Assembly (NCBI GenBank): GCA_964567125.1
Contig: CAZMLC010000003.1
Location: 1-64,000, forward strand
Length of the DNA: 64,000 nucleotides
DNA from: CAZMLC01 sp964567125
GTDB lineage: Bacteria > Verrucomicrobiota > Kiritimatiellia > RFP12 > UBA1067
Reading direction: 5' to 3'
In this document: in pieces, positions 8,073 through 17,070 of the stretch
Numbering within the stretch: position 1 is the first letter of the stretch
How the letters are laid out: the number at the start of each line of letters is the position of its first letter
Position numbers and translations under genes: made by a program
The notes under the pieces: model-generated
The model's input: the letters and a program-made list of their open reading frames with translations, nothing else
Database searches by the model: none
Told to the model about the DNA's origin: nothing

Positions 8073-9656
8073 TTATTTCGCAGATGCCGCCTCGTAAAGC
8101 TTATGCTCCACGCTGTCGAGCAGGGCCTGCCACGACGCTTCGATGATATTTTCCGAAACGCCGACGGTCCCCCACTGTTTCTTGCCATCGCTCGATTCGA
8201 TCAGCACGCGCGTCATGGCGCGCGTTGCCTGCTTGGGATCGAGGATGCGGACGCGATAGTCGGTCAGCACGATCTGCGCGATTTCGGGATAGAACCGCGT
8301 CAAGGCTGTGCGCAACGCGGCATTGAGGGCATCGACCGGGCCTTGGCCTTCGCCTGCGGTCAGTTCCGTTTCGTTGCCGACCTTGACCTTGATCGTGGCC
8401 TCGGAGACGCACGGCTGCTCGCGTCCGCGTTTTTCAACGATGACGCGGAAGCCTTCGAGTTCGAAGAAGGGTTTGTGCTTGTTCAGCACCTTTTGCAGCA
8501 GAATCTTAAAGGAACCATCCGCCGCTTCGTACGAATAGCCCTTGTTTTCGCGCAACTTCAATTCATTCAGGATGGCGCGCGAGCCCTCCTTCGACAACTG
8601 GTCGACATCCACGCCCAGCTCTTTGGCCTTCATCACGATATTGGAGGCGCCGGACAATTCGGAAATCAGGACGTGGCGTTGGTTGCCCACCTGTTCAGGG
8701 GCGATGTGTTCAAACGTCCGCGCATTCTTCTGCACAGCGTTGACGTGCATACCCGCCTTGTGGCTGAAGGCCGTGCTGCCGACATACGGCTGACGCGGAT
8801 CCACGCGCTGATTGGCGAGATCGTCGGTGATCACCGAGATTTCGCGCAGATCGCGCAACTTTTCCGCACCCACGCAGAAGCGTCCCATCTTCAGCTCCAG
8901 CGAGGGAATGATCGTGGTCAGGTTGGCGTTACCGGTCCGTTCGCCGTAGCCGTTGATCGTGCCCTGTACGTGGCAGGCACCGGCGCGGACCGCTTCGAGC
9001 GAATTCGCGACGGAGAGCCCGCCGTCATTGTGGGCATGGATCCCGATCTGCACCTTGGGAAAAGCCTTGCAGACGTTGCGCACAACGTCATAGATCTCAT
9101 GCGGCAGCGTACCGCCGTTGGTATCGCAGAGGATAAGACCGGCAGCCCCTTCTGCAACTGCGGCCTTGAGCACCTTGAGCGCGTATTCCGGATTGTCCTT
9201 ATATCCGTCAAAAAAATGTTCCGCATCAAAGAAGACCTGACGTCCGGCATTTTTGAGAAACCCGACCGTATCGGCGATCATCTGCAGATTGTTTTCGCCC
9301 GTGGTCTTCAAGACATCCGTGACGTGCAGCAGCCAGGATTTACCATAGATCGTGACCCACTCCGTATTGGCGGCCAGCAGGCCCTGCAGCTGCGGATCCT
9401 GGGCGGCAGCGATATCCGCGCGACGCGTGCTGCCGAAGGCGGTGATCTTGGCGTGACTCAACGTCTCCTTGCGGATCTCCCTGAAGAATTTCTGATCGCG
9501 GGGATTCGACCCGGCAAAACCGCCCTCAATAAAGTCAATGCCGAAGCCATCCATCATTTTGGCAAAGCGCACCTTGCCGGCATCGGAAAATGATACGCCT
9601 TCGCCCTGTGCACCATCGCGGAGGGTTGTATCATAAATGAAGACTTTATTTTTCAT
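8073..9656 (-). CDS. cimA: (R)-citramalate synthase CimA
   Basis: Condenses pyruvate and acetyl-CoA to citramalate, the threonine-independent entry to isoleucine. The 527 residues open MKNKVFIYDTTLRDGAQGEG; DTTLRDGAQGEGVSFS is the active-site start of the CimA branch of the isopropylmalate synthase family. The metal-binding GIHAHNDGGLSVANS and GTINGYGERTGNANL follow, and a LeuA-type regulatory domain fills the C-terminal third. The frame stays open about 90 codons upstream, but that overlaps lysC; the ATG at 9656 lies 5 bp after the lysC stop and matches family length. Neighbours lysC and hom feed threonine and isoleucine synthesis, which fits the call. Feedback control by isoleucine is expected from the family but not visible here. 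Confidence 0.94.
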   Translation of the reverse strand: MKNKVFIYDTTLRDGAQGEGVSFSDAGKVRFAKMMDGFGIDFIEGGFAGSNPRDQKFFREIRKETLSHAKITAFGSTRRADIAAAQDPQLQGLLAANTEWVTIYGKSWLLHVTDVLKTTGENNLQMIADTVGFLKNAGRQVFFDAEHFFDGYKDNPEYALKVLKAAVAEGAAGLILCDTNGGTLPHEIYDVVRNVCKAFPKVQIGIHAHNDGGLSVANSLEAVRAGACHVQGTINGYGERTGNANLTTIIPSLELKMGRFCVGAEKLRDLREISVITDDLANQRVDPRQPYVGSTAFSHKAGMHVNAVQKNARTFEHIAPEQVGNQRHVLISELSGASNIVMKAKELGVDVDQLSKEGSRAILNELKLRENKGYSYEAADGSFKILLQKVLNKHKPFFELEGFRVIVEKRGREQPCVSEATIKVKVGNETELTAGEGQGPVDALNAALRTALTRFYPEIAQIVLTDYRVRILDPKQATRAMTRVLIESSDGKKQWGTVGVSENIIEASWQALLDSVEHKLYEAASAK

Positions 9657-9661
9657 GACGT

Positions 9662-11014
9662 TTAAAAGAACGCCTGGTAGAGCGCCTGGACAGCCTTGGC
9701 ACGGTCTTTGGACTTCACGCCGAACATCATGCTGATCTCGGATGAACCTTGATTCATCATTTCGATGTTGACGCCCGCTTCGGAGAGGGCTTTGGTGGCT
9801 TTCGCCGCCATGCCCACCGTATAATAGAGTCCTTCGCCGACCACCATGACGAGCGCATAGCCGCGTTCGATCTGGACATTGTCCGGATTCAAATCGCGCT
9901 GGATGCGGTCGCGCACGCGCTGCTCGCATTCAACGCTGAAATTCTTATCGCGAATGACGACCGAGACGTTGTCGATACCGGAGGGCATGTGCTCATATGA
10001 GACGCCTTCCCACTCCAGAATCTGCAACAGATGACGGCCAAAGCCGATTTCGCGGTTCATCAGGTACTTATCGACGAAAATATTGCAGAAACCATCATCG
10101 CTGGCAATGCCGACCGCAGCGACCTTGCCCGGGGCGCGGGTCTGCACGATCATGGTTCCCGGTTCCGAGGGGCGGTTGGTGTTGCGCACGTTGATCGGAA
10201 TGCCCGCCTTGACTGCGGGAATCACAGCTTCATCGTGGAAGACGCCAAAGCCGGCATAGGAAAGTTCGCGCATTTCGCGATAGGTCATCTCCCGGATACC
10301 CTCCTTGACATCCGGCACCAAGCGCGGATCGACCGGATAGACCGAATCGACATCCGTGAAATTCTCATAGACATCCGCCTTGACCGCCGCCGCCAGGATC
10401 GAGCCTGTGATATCCGATCCACCGCGCGGGAACGTCGCGACTTTACCCTCTTTCGTGTAGCCGAAGAAGCCCGGGAAGATCACCAGTTCGTCGCGCCCGT
10501 TCAGCGTCTTTTCCAACAGCGGATAGGATTCCTCCAGCAACTGCGCATTGCCGTAGTCATTCGTCATGAAGAGTCCGGCGTCGCGCGGATTCACGTAGAC
10601 CGCCTTGGTGCCGCGTGCCGTGAACGCGGCAGCCACGATGCGCGCCGAATTATCTTCACCGGCGGCCTTCATGCAGTCCATGAAGCTACCGCGGTGCGAC
10701 TTATCGCCAGCAAGGCGCGCTTTCAAATCACTTTCAATCTCAGCGATAATGCTGACGGGCAGATTCAAATCGCGTTGGATCTCCGCGTAGCGCTCAACGA
10801 TGGCGGCCAGCGATTGCTTCGTACACTTATCCGCGAGCGCCTCTTCCGCGCACTGGATAAGCATGTCCGTGACCTTCGTGTCCGTCTTGCTGCGCTTTCC
10901 AGGAGCCGAGACCACCACGATCCGGCGATCGGCATCGGCTAAAATGATGTCGATGATTTTTGTAACCTGTTTTGCATCCGCAACAGAAGACCCGCCAAAC
11001 TTACAAACTTTCAT
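9662..11014 (-). CDS. lysC: Aspartate kinase
   Basis: Phosphorylates aspartate, the first step towards lysine, threonine and methionine. The 450 residues begin MKVCKFGGSSVADAKQ with the KFGGSS phosphate-binding signature. FPRGGSDITGSILAAAV (substrate site) and VDPRLVPDVKEGI follow, with paired ACT domains at the end (about residues 300-450, including VSVVIRDKNFSV and GVNIEMMNQGSSEISMMF). I chose the ATG at 11014 for its GGAG ribosome site 5 nt upstream and its match to the family start. An in-frame ATG at 11050, immediately after the hom stop codon, would add 12 residues by translational coupling. Confidence 0.95.
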   Translation of the reverse strand: MKVCKFGGSSVADAKQVTKIIDIILADADRRIVVVSAPGKRSKTDTKVTDMLIQCAEEALADKCTKQSLAAIVERYAEIQRDLNLPVSIIAEIESDLKARLAGDKSHRGSFMDCMKAAGEDNSARIVAAAFTARGTKAVYVNPRDAGLFMTNDYGNAQLLEESYPLLEKTLNGRDELVIFPGFFGYTKEGKVATFPRGGSDITGSILAAAVKADVYENFTDVDSVYPVDPRLVPDVKEGIREMTYREMRELSYAGFGVFHDEAVIPAVKAGIPINVRNTNRPSEPGTMIVQTRAPGKVAAVGIASDDGFCNIFVDKYLMNREIGFGRHLLQILEWEGVSYEHMPSGIDNVSVVIRDKNFSVECEQRVRDRIQRDLNPDNVQIERGYALVMVVGEGLYYTVGMAAKATKALSEAGVNIEMMNQGSSEISMMFGVKSKDRAKAVQALYQAFF

Positions 11015-11050
11015 TCTCACTCCAAACGCGCTCTTACCTTCATCCCGCAT

Positions 11051-12355
11051 TTAAATCATGCGCAAGCGAACCGGTGTTTCACTCACGATGCCTGCAGCCT
11101 CGACTTCCTTCAGCGCAGCATCGATCTGAGCACCCTTCGCATCGTGCGTCAGCACCACGACCGGCACATGCCCCTGCTCCTGCTGGCCATCGGGCTGGGC
11201 CTGCTGTGTCGCCGCCAGAATACTGACGCCATGGCGGCCCAGGATCGTGGTCATCACGCCTAAAGAACCGGCCTTATCCAACACCATCAGGCGAATATAG
11301 TATTTGCTGCTGATCTGCGCCGCCGAACGGATGGTCAACTTGCCCTCGTTCGCCACGCAGACCCCGCGACGATAACGCGCCTGACCAGCAGCCAAGTTGC
11401 GCGCAATATCGCCGATATCACCGATCACGGTACTGGCGGTCGGTTCGCGGCCAGCGCCGCGACCGTAATAGAGCGTGTCGCCGCTCAGATCACCGCGCAC
11501 CATCACGGCATTGAAGACGTTGTTCACCGAAGCCAGCATGTGTGAATACGGAACCAGCGTGGGATGCACGCGCACTTCGACCTGATCCCCATCGCGCTTC
11601 ACAATTGCAAGCAGCTTGATGCGATATCCAAAAGCTGCCGCAAACGTGACATCCATGCCGGAAAGGTTGCGGATCCCCTCGACCAGCACCTGATCCATCG
11701 GCACGTGGAACCCATAGGCGAGCGAAGCGAGAATGCTCGCTTTATGCGCCGTATCGAAGCCGTCGATATCCAAGCTGGGATTGGCTTCGGCATAGCCTGC
11801 TTTCTGCGCAGCATCCAAGACCACATCAAACGGCAGACCCTCATTCTCCATGCGCGTCAGGATGTAATTGCAGGTCCCGTTCAGAATGCCGTGCATACTC
11901 AGGATTTCATTGCCCGCAAGGCCTTCGCGCAGAACGCGGATAATGGGAATGCCGCCGCCCACGCTTGCGCCGAAATAGATGTCGGCGCCGTGTGCCTCGG
12001 CAACGCTGAAGATTTCATCGCCATACTCGGCCAGCAACTTCTTGTTGGCGGTGACCACGGATTTGCCCGCCTTGAGCGCGGCCAAGACAAAGGTTTTGGC
12101 GATGCCCGTGCCGCCGATAAGCTCAACGATGATCTGAATGGCCGGATCATGAATCACCTGCAGCGCATCCGTCGTCAACAGGTGCGCGTCCAGCTGGATG
12201 CCGCGATCCGAGGTGATATCAAGGTCCGCGACCTTGCGTAGCACGATCTCCACCCCTAACCGCTCCTGCATGGTCTGGCGATTCTTGATTAAACCCTTCG
12301 CAACGCCGGCACCGACCGTGCCGAACCCCAAAATTCCAACGCCAATCTGCTTCAT
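11051..12355 (-). CDS. hom: Homoserine dehydrogenase
   Basis: NAD(P)H-dependent reduction of aspartate semialdehyde to homoserine. The 434 residues carry the Rossmann start IGVGILGFGTVGAGVAKGL, the catalytic core VVTANKKLLAEYGDEIF and LNGTCNYILTRME, and a C-terminal ACT domain (about residues 345-434, beginning YYIRLMVLDKAGSLGVMT). Length and order match the usual monofunctional enzyme with a regulatory tail. It lies between purM (25 bp upstream) and lysC (directly downstream), forming a threonine/isoleucine precursor module with cimA. Confidence 0.96.
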   Translation of the reverse strand: MKQIGVGILGFGTVGAGVAKGLIKNRQTMQERLGVEIVLRKVADLDITSDRGIQLDAHLLTTDALQVIHDPAIQIIVELIGGTGIAKTFVLAALKAGKSVVTANKKLLAEYGDEIFSVAEAHGADIYFGASVGGGIPIIRVLREGLAGNEILSMHGILNGTCNYILTRMENEGLPFDVVLDAAQKAGYAEANPSLDIDGFDTAHKASILASLAYGFHVPMDQVLVEGIRNLSGMDVTFAAAFGYRIKLLAIVKRDGDQVEVRVHPTLVPYSHMLASVNNVFNAVMVRGDLSGDTLYYGRGAGREPTASTVIGDIGDIARNLAAGQARYRRGVCVANEGKLTIRSAAQISSKYYIRLMVLDKAGSLGVMTTILGRHGVSILAATQQAQPDGQQEQGHVPVVVLTHDAKGAQIDAALKEVEAAGIVSETPVRLRMI

Positions 12356-12380
12356 AATCCCATCCGCAGGGGCAACGCCC

Positions 12381-13433
12381 CTAGTTCTTATACAGCACTT
12401 TACGATGACCGGTGGTGATCTCGCCGATGACCACGGGGCTCTGCCGCAACGCGGTCAGGACACCCAGAGCGGCCTTTGCATCCCTCTTGCGAAGGATTAT
12501 CACATAGCCGATGCCCATGTTGAAGACGCGATACATTTCATCGTGATCCACCTTGCCCTGACGTTCGATAAAGGTAAAGACCGTCAACGGGGTCCAGCTC
12601 GCGCGATCGATCACGGCATTGCACGTGCCGGGCAGCACGCGCGGAATGTTATCCACGAAACCGCCGCCCGTGATGTGCGCCATACCGCGAATCGGGATCT
12701 TTTTAGCCAGCAATGCGCAGATCGGCTTTAAAAAGCTCTTGTGAACCGCCAGCAGGGAATCCGAAACCGTCAGCCGCGTCCCGGGAATCAGATCCTGGGG
12801 CATCAGCCCGCATTGATCCAAAATCACCTTGCGGGCCAACGAAAAACCATTGGTCTGGAGTCCACCGGAGGGCAGGCCGATGATCACATCGCCCGGCTTA
12901 ATATCCTTGCCGGTAATCAGCTTTTTCTTTTCAACCGTACCAATAATCGTGCCGACCAGGTCGTATTCGCCCTGAGGATAGAGCCCGGGCATCTCCGCGG
13001 TCTCACCACCCAGCAATGCGCATCCATTTTCCTTGCAAGCCCTTACAACGCCACCAATCACGTCCTTGAAGACCGCGGTATCAAAGCGGGCCGCGCCGAT
13101 ATAGTCGAGGAAAAAGAGCGGTTTCGCGCCCTGAACCAGAATGTCGTTCACGCAGTGGTTGACGATGTCCTGGCCGACCGTATCATGGCGTTTCGCCAAG
13201 GCCGCGACCTTCAGTTTGGTCCCCACGCCGTCCGTGCTCGCCACGAGCAGATTTTCCTTGCCCGGAGAATGAAAAAGTCCACCAAAACTGCCAATACCTC
13301 CGACAACACCCTTCGTCGTCGTCGTTGCGACCATCTTCTTGATAATTTCGATGCCCGACATCTTCGAGTCAATATCGACACCCGCCTGCGCATACGCGGA
13401 TACAGGTTGCACTTTTGTATTGGTTTTGGTCAT
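12381..13433 (-). CDS. purM: Phosphoribosylformylglycinamidine cyclo-ligase (AIR synthetase)
   Basis: Fifth step of purine synthesis, closing FGAM to AIR with ATP. The 350 residues show YAQAGVDIDSKMSGIEII at the start, VASTDGVGTKLKVA, HCVNDILVQGAKPLFFLDYI, GCALLGGETAEMPGLY, GLPSGGLQTNGFSLAR and AHITGGGFVDNIPRVLP, the standard PurM landmarks. The ATG at 13433 has AAAGG 8 nt upstream; the open frame to 13490 lacks one. It heads the run purM-hom-lysC-cimA-larC. A weak promoter pair (TGGAAA, 17 nt, TATTTT) lies upstream but is not convincing alone. Confidence 0.97.
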   Translation of the reverse strand: MTKTNTKVQPVSAYAQAGVDIDSKMSGIEIIKKMVATTTTKGVVGGIGSFGGLFHSPGKENLLVASTDGVGTKLKVAALAKRHDTVGQDIVNHCVNDILVQGAKPLFFLDYIGAARFDTAVFKDVIGGVVRACKENGCALLGGETAEMPGLYPQGEYDLVGTIIGTVEKKKLITGKDIKPGDVIIGLPSGGLQTNGFSLARKVILDQCGLMPQDLIPGTRLTVSDSLLAVHKSFLKPICALLAKKIPIRGMAHITGGGFVDNIPRVLPGTCNAVIDRASWTPLTVFTFIERQGKVDHDEMYRVFNMGIGYVIILRKRDAKAALGVLTALRQSPVVIGEITTGHRKVLYKN

Positions 13434-13511
13434 CGTTTTTACCTTTGCCTTAATTGGTGTTAAAAATACAACGTGCGAAAAATAGCACATGCGGGGGTGA
13501 TTTTCCAGCCC

Positions 13512-13549
13512 AAAAAAGCGAAAAGCCCCTTCTTTTTACTAGAAGGGGC
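13512..13549 (-). terminator. Rho-independent terminator after the small lipoprotein gene
   Basis: GCCCCTTCT (13525-13533) pairs perfectly with AGAAGGGGC (13541-13549) around a 7-nt loop. On the minus strand TTTTCGCTTTTTT follows. It lies 5 bp beyond the lipoprotein stop and makes purM the head of a separate transcription unit. Confidence 0.88.
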
Positions 13550-13554
13550 GATTT

Positions 13555-13743
13555 TTATTCGTAGCGATCGCGCACAGAACTGGGCAAAGGCATTGATCCT
13601 TCCCAAGATGCTGGAGCCGACCACGGCATGTCGGTATCGTGGGGATTATCCACCATACAGCCAGCAAGCGCCACCATGGCCAGAACGACCAGCAGGAGCG
13701 ATGCCGAACACGCGGTGCTACGCTTAGAAGAAGACAACATCAT
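13555..13743 (-). CDS. Small lipoprotein, 62 residues
   Basis: A basic head and hydrophobic stretch (SASLLLVVLAMVALAGC) end in a clean lipobox ALAGC at about residue 29, so a mature lipid-anchored peptide of about 34 residues is predicted. The mature part is rich in Pro, Trp and Asp (DMPWSAPASWEGSMPLP). The start overlaps the end of the coiled-coil gene by 20 bp and has only a weak ribosome site, suggesting translational coupling. A strong terminator follows at once. I believe short lipoproteins with a PW-x(2-5)-WEG motif occur in related PVC bacteria, but this is from memory. Function unknown. Confidence 0.8.
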   Translation of the reverse strand: MMLSSSKRSTACSASLLLVVLAMVALAGCMVDNPHDTDMPWSAPASWEGSMPLPSSVRDRYE

Positions 13744-14860
13744 TTTTTTCTACTGCGACTTGCTGCCAATCGCTCAGGATATCGGCAACAACCATATTCT
13801 TGCCCTTGATCAACTGACGCAGTTTGATACGGGTGACAAACTCACCGCCTGCGCTCTTACGCCCTGGACGACGGACATTTAAGTCCAACTGCGGCAAGGG
13901 GTTCTGACGTTCATTGCCCAGCATTTCAAGCATCGTCGTATCGCTGAACTCAACGACGACGAACTTGTACTCATCGTTGCACTCAATGATCTTGCCCTTG
14001 TCGCCCGCCGTCAGCGACGTAACCATGGTTCCGCCTTCGCCGCCGGCCATAGGTCCGAGGTTCGTGCCTTTCAGGCGCTCCTTCAGCTCCTTGACCAATT
14101 CGTTCGACTTGGCCAACTCGTCATTGATCGCGCTCTTCTCTTCCGTCAGCGTGTTGACCTGACCCTTGATATCAGCGATTTCAGCGTCCAGTTCGCGCTT
14201 TTCAGCGGTCAGCTTAGTGATTTTCGCCTCCAGATCAGCCTTAGCCGCTTCCGCAGCCGCAGCCTTCTCCGCCGACTCCTTGGCGCTCTTCTTCGAGACG
14301 CGGCCATCCGTTTTCAGCTTGTTGAGCTCTTCGACGTTCTTACTGACCATCTCGCGCATCTTGGAGAGTTCGGCGCGCGTCTTATTCAGAGTCGCCTGCT
14401 GCGCCTTTGCACGCTCGAAAAGCTGGTCAAGCAGTTCGGTCATCGAGCCAGGCCCCTTGGTCTCGGGCTTGCCGTCCAAGGCGGAAATTTTGTAGGAACC
14501 ATCCGGATTGAGCACATAGAGGCTACGCAGCTGCAACCGCTTCTCCGTGCTATCGAAATTCAATGTCGGCAAATTCTGGGTCTCGAGCTTCGCCTGATAA
14601 CCCTCTAAGACAGATTCCTTTTCAGGATTGGACAGCTCCCGTTCCGTGACCTCAGAAATGTCCTTCTGAATCTCAGGAACCGTAGCGTCCGCGGCATCCG
14701 CGGCTTCCACTGTCTTTGCTACTTTGACGATCTGGTCTTCCAACATTGAATTTCGCTTTGTCAGCAATTCGCGCTTTGCAAAAAGGCCATTTGCAAAATA
14801 AAGCGACACAATCGTTAAAACAAGAATCCCAATAACCAACCCACGCAATACCTTATCCAT
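13724..14860 (-). CDS. Membrane-anchored coiled-coil protein of unknown function
   Basis: 378 residues: one N-terminal membrane span (about 7-26), a charged helical region (30-100), a small strand-rich segment around LQLRSLYVLNPDGSYKI, then a long coiled coil (about 150-270, dominated by Ala, Lys, Glu and Leu). A C-terminal beta-rich domain (about 280-378, GDKGKIIECNDEYKFVVVEF) ends VEKNDVVFF. A GAGGT ribosome site lies 7 nt before the ATG. The anchor-coiled-coil-globule plan fits a periplasmic spacer or envelope organiser. The gene is cotranscribed with the tiny lipoprotein it overlaps. No family name can be given with confidence. Confidence 0.8.
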   Translation of the reverse strand: MDKVLRGLVIGILVLTIVSLYFANGLFAKRELLTKRNSMLEDQIVKVAKTVEAADAADATVPEIQKDISEVTERELSNPEKESVLEGYQAKLETQNLPTLNFDSTEKRLQLRSLYVLNPDGSYKISALDGKPETKGPGSMTELLDQLFERAKAQQATLNKTRAELSKMREMVSKNVEELNKLKTDGRVSKKSAKESAEKAAAAEAAKADLEAKITKLTAEKRELDAEIADIKGQVNTLTEEKSAINDELAKSNELVKELKERLKGTNLGPMAGGEGGTMVTSLTAGDKGKIIECNDEYKFVVVEFSDTTMLEMLGNERQNPLPQLDLNVRRPGRKSAGGEFVTRIKLRQLIKGKNMVVADILSDWQQVAVEKNDVVFF

Positions 14861-15079
14861 GTCTCTACCTCAAAGATGTTTCTTTGTGCATTTATTGCAA
14901 TTTGTAACGGTAGAGGAAAATGCCCAAAAAAGCAACAACAAAGTGAGTTAAAATCCGATTTTTTCTTTTGAAAACAGATGGGTACATCTTTTGCTATCCG
15001 TCTTGCTTAAACCGTGCTATAGTTTTGAAAAATGTTTGAGCGCATCTGCGCGAAGTGTAGAACGAAAGGATGGTCAATC

Positions 15080-15775
15080 ATGTCAGCTTCACTGCGATTT
15101 CTTTTAACAGCCCTCGTGGCGCTCGGGATCTCTTCACCCCTTTTCGGGCAGCCGAAACAGGCGGTTCATCCCAATTCGGAAAAATGGCCTTCGCTGTTCA
15201 ACCAGAAACTCGACAACGCCAACTTCCCGAAAGGCGTCTGGTATCTGGATGAAAATGGCTATTTAACCGCAACCGAGGATCAAACGATCTGGACCCAAGC
15301 GGAATACAAAAGTTTTGTTCTGGATCTCGAATACAAGTGCGGCCCCGCCGCCAACAGCGGCGTGATTATTTACGCCTCTGACCTCCACGACTGGATTCCC
15401 AACTCAATCGAAGTGCAGATTCTCGACAACCAGCATAAGAACTGGGCGAACGTCGCCCCCACGTGGAAAAACGGCGGCCTCTTCGGTCGCCTCGCCCCCG
15501 CCGTGGACAACGTCAAGCCCGCAGGCAACTGGAACCGCATGACCATCACGGCCAAAGGTAAGAAAATCCAGGTGATCGTCAACGGCCAGATCACCGTGGA
15601 CACCGATATCTCCGCCTGGACCGATGCCAAAAAGAATCCCGATGGCACAGACATCCCCTCCTGGCTCAACAAACCCATGGCGCTGCTGCCCACCCAAGGC
15701 CGGATCGGCCTCCAAGGCAAACATGGCGGAGCCCCGATCTACTTCCGCTACGTCAAGATCCAGGAACTGAAATAA
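15080..15775 (+). CDS. Secreted DUF1080 (3-keto-disaccharide hydrolase type) protein
   Basis: 231 residues with a signal peptide (MSASLRFLLTALVALGISSP, cleavage near LFG/QPK). The rest is a concanavalin-like jelly roll of the DUF1080 family: GVWYLDENGYLTA, SFVLDLEYKCGPAANSGVIIY, SIEVQILDN, GNWNRMTITAKGKKIQVIVNG and GRIGLQGKHGGAPIYFRYVKIQEL. Family members bind or hydrolyse sugars, some being 3-keto-glycoside hydrolases. The ATG at 15080 has AAAGGA 10 nt upstream; the ORF is open to 15032 but that gives no signal peptide. It is followed by a palindrome and a lipoprotein glycosidase-like gene. Confidence 0.9.
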   Translation: MSASLRFLLTALVALGISSPLFGQPKQAVHPNSEKWPSLFNQKLDNANFPKGVWYLDENGYLTATEDQTIWTQAEYKSFVLDLEYKCGPAANSGVIIYASDLHDWIPNSIEVQILDNQHKNWANVAPTWKNGGLFGRLAPAVDNVKPAGNWNRMTITAKGKKIQVIVNGQITVDTDISAWTDAKKNPDGTDIPSWLNKPMALLPTQGRIGLQGKHGGAPIYFRYVKIQELK

Positions 15776-15785
15776 GAACATTGCC

Positions 15786-15808
15786 GTGGCAGGCCCCCGG
15801 CCTGCCAC
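15786..15808. repeat. Dispersed palindrome copy between two secreted-protein genes
   Basis: GTGGCAGGCC (15786-15795) and GGCCTGCCAC (15799-15808) form a perfect 10-bp inverted repeat with a 3-nt loop. There is no T-run on either side, so it is not a typical terminator. It belongs to the same family as the copies at 7625, 20366, 40984 and 63688. Confidence 0.7.
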
Positions 15809-15829
15809 AGTGATCGGCGGAGAAAAGAC

Positions 15830-17062
15830 ATGCGATTAACTGTGTATGCCGCTCTGTTTGGCGCGTTGACCGCGTGCGCGCAAACCAACACCGCGGTTGA
15901 AGCGCTCTGGAACACGCTCCCCACGCTCACGTTCTCCAACGGCCTTGCGGCCTTCTGGGATGTCGGCGGACGCGACAAGGAGGCGCATATGCGCTGCGCC
16001 GCGGCACATGGTTTCAAAACTGTCGGTCTGCTGAACACCTATACGGATTATATCGGCAAGAAGAAGGAGTCGATCCACCCGGATCCGCGCAATCCCTGGA
16101 AAAAACCGCCTTTCTTCGAGAAAATCGTCAGCCGCAACAGCGCGCAGATCGCAGCTGACCGCGATCTCTTTGTCCACGACATTGAATTCCATTTTGAGGA
16201 GAAGCTGGAACCGCTGTGGCAGGATCACGAGCTCCGCGCCGCGTCGGGCGCAACGACTTTTGACGCGTTTCAGGAGGCCTATTACCAAGCATGGGCCACC
16301 TGGTTTACCGAGCCGTGCATCTGGGCCAGGAAGCTGCGGCCCTCCATGGCCATCGGTATTTACGGGCCCCAGCCCTTCCGCCGCGATTACTGGGGCGTTG
16401 CCGGCAAACACGCGCAGCAGATTGACGGCACACACACGACGGATGCGCAGCTTTACCGCCACATCGCACCGCATGTGGATTTCTGCATCGCCAGTATCTA
16501 TTGCTTTTACGACACGCCGGGGTCGGTCTACTACATGGCCGCAAATGTCGAAGAAAATGCGCAGCGCATGGCGGCCTACACCCCGAAGAAACCGGTCTAC
16601 GCCTATACCTGGCTGCGCTATCACGACAGCAACAAGAAACTCGCGGGACAGGAGCTCGCGCCCTATCTCGTCGAGGCCATGGCGATCCTGCCTTATTTCT
16701 GCCAGGCCAAGGGTGTCGTGCTGTGGGGCTGGGAGCCCAAGACCGGGCCAACCTATACTAACCTGCCGCTCTTTATGAAAAGCCTTGAACGCATCGCCAG
16801 GATCGCCGCGCCGCTCAGCATCGCAACGCCGGACAATGCCGAGCCGGTTCACGTCCTCTGGAAAGAAAAACGTCCCATCGTGCGCACGATGCGCGTCTCT
16901 GACACCGAAAGCTACATTGCCGCCGTCGATCCGAATCAAGCGGAGAACGCCTCATCGACAGTGGCGTTCACCTGCAAGAGCAAGCCCTATACCGCGACGC
17001 TGCACGGCAAACACGTTGCGCTGTTCCGGCTCGCGGACGGCGTTCTCACGGAGCTGCCCTAA
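15830..17062 (+). CDS. Lipoprotein with a hyaluronidase-like TIM-barrel domain
   Basis: 410 residues. The head MRLTVYAALFGALTACAQ carries a short lipobox (LTAC), so outer-membrane or periplasmic anchoring is likely. The body reads like a TIM-barrel glycosidase: LFVHDIEFHFEE (an acidic D-x-E pair that could be catalytic), KLRPSMAIGIYGPQPF, CIASIYCFYDTPGSVYYMA, KPVYAYTWLRYHD and AKGVVLWGWEPK. The order of these segments resembles GH56 hyaluronidases, but the match is judged by eye. Its operon neighbour is the DUF1080 protein, consistent with glycan breakdown. Substrate unknown. Confidence 0.65.
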   Translation: MRLTVYAALFGALTACAQTNTAVEALWNTLPTLTFSNGLAAFWDVGGRDKEAHMRCAAAHGFKTVGLLNTYTDYIGKKKESIHPDPRNPWKKPPFFEKIVSRNSAQIAADRDLFVHDIEFHFEEKLEPLWQDHELRAASGATTFDAFQEAYYQAWATWFTEPCIWARKLRPSMAIGIYGPQPFRRDYWGVAGKHAQQIDGTHTTDAQLYRHIAPHVDFCIASIYCFYDTPGSVYYMAANVEENAQRMAAYTPKKPVYAYTWLRYHDSNKKLAGQELAPYLVEAMAILPYFCQAKGVVLWGWEPKTGPTYTNLPLFMKSLERIARIAAPLSIATPDNAEPVHVLWKEKRPIVRTMRVSDTESYIAAVDPNQAENASSTVAFTCKSKPYTATLHGKHVALFRLADGVLTELP

Positions 17063-17070
17063 TCCGGCAA

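Noticed and set aside
9657..9929. Upstream extension of cimA by 91 codons
   Set aside because: It lies in lysC, has no cimA-like sequence, and the ATG at 9656 fits the family start.
15786..15808. Reading the 15786 palindrome as a terminator
   Set aside because: There is no T-run on either strand, and the same palindrome occurs inside coding sequences elsewhere.
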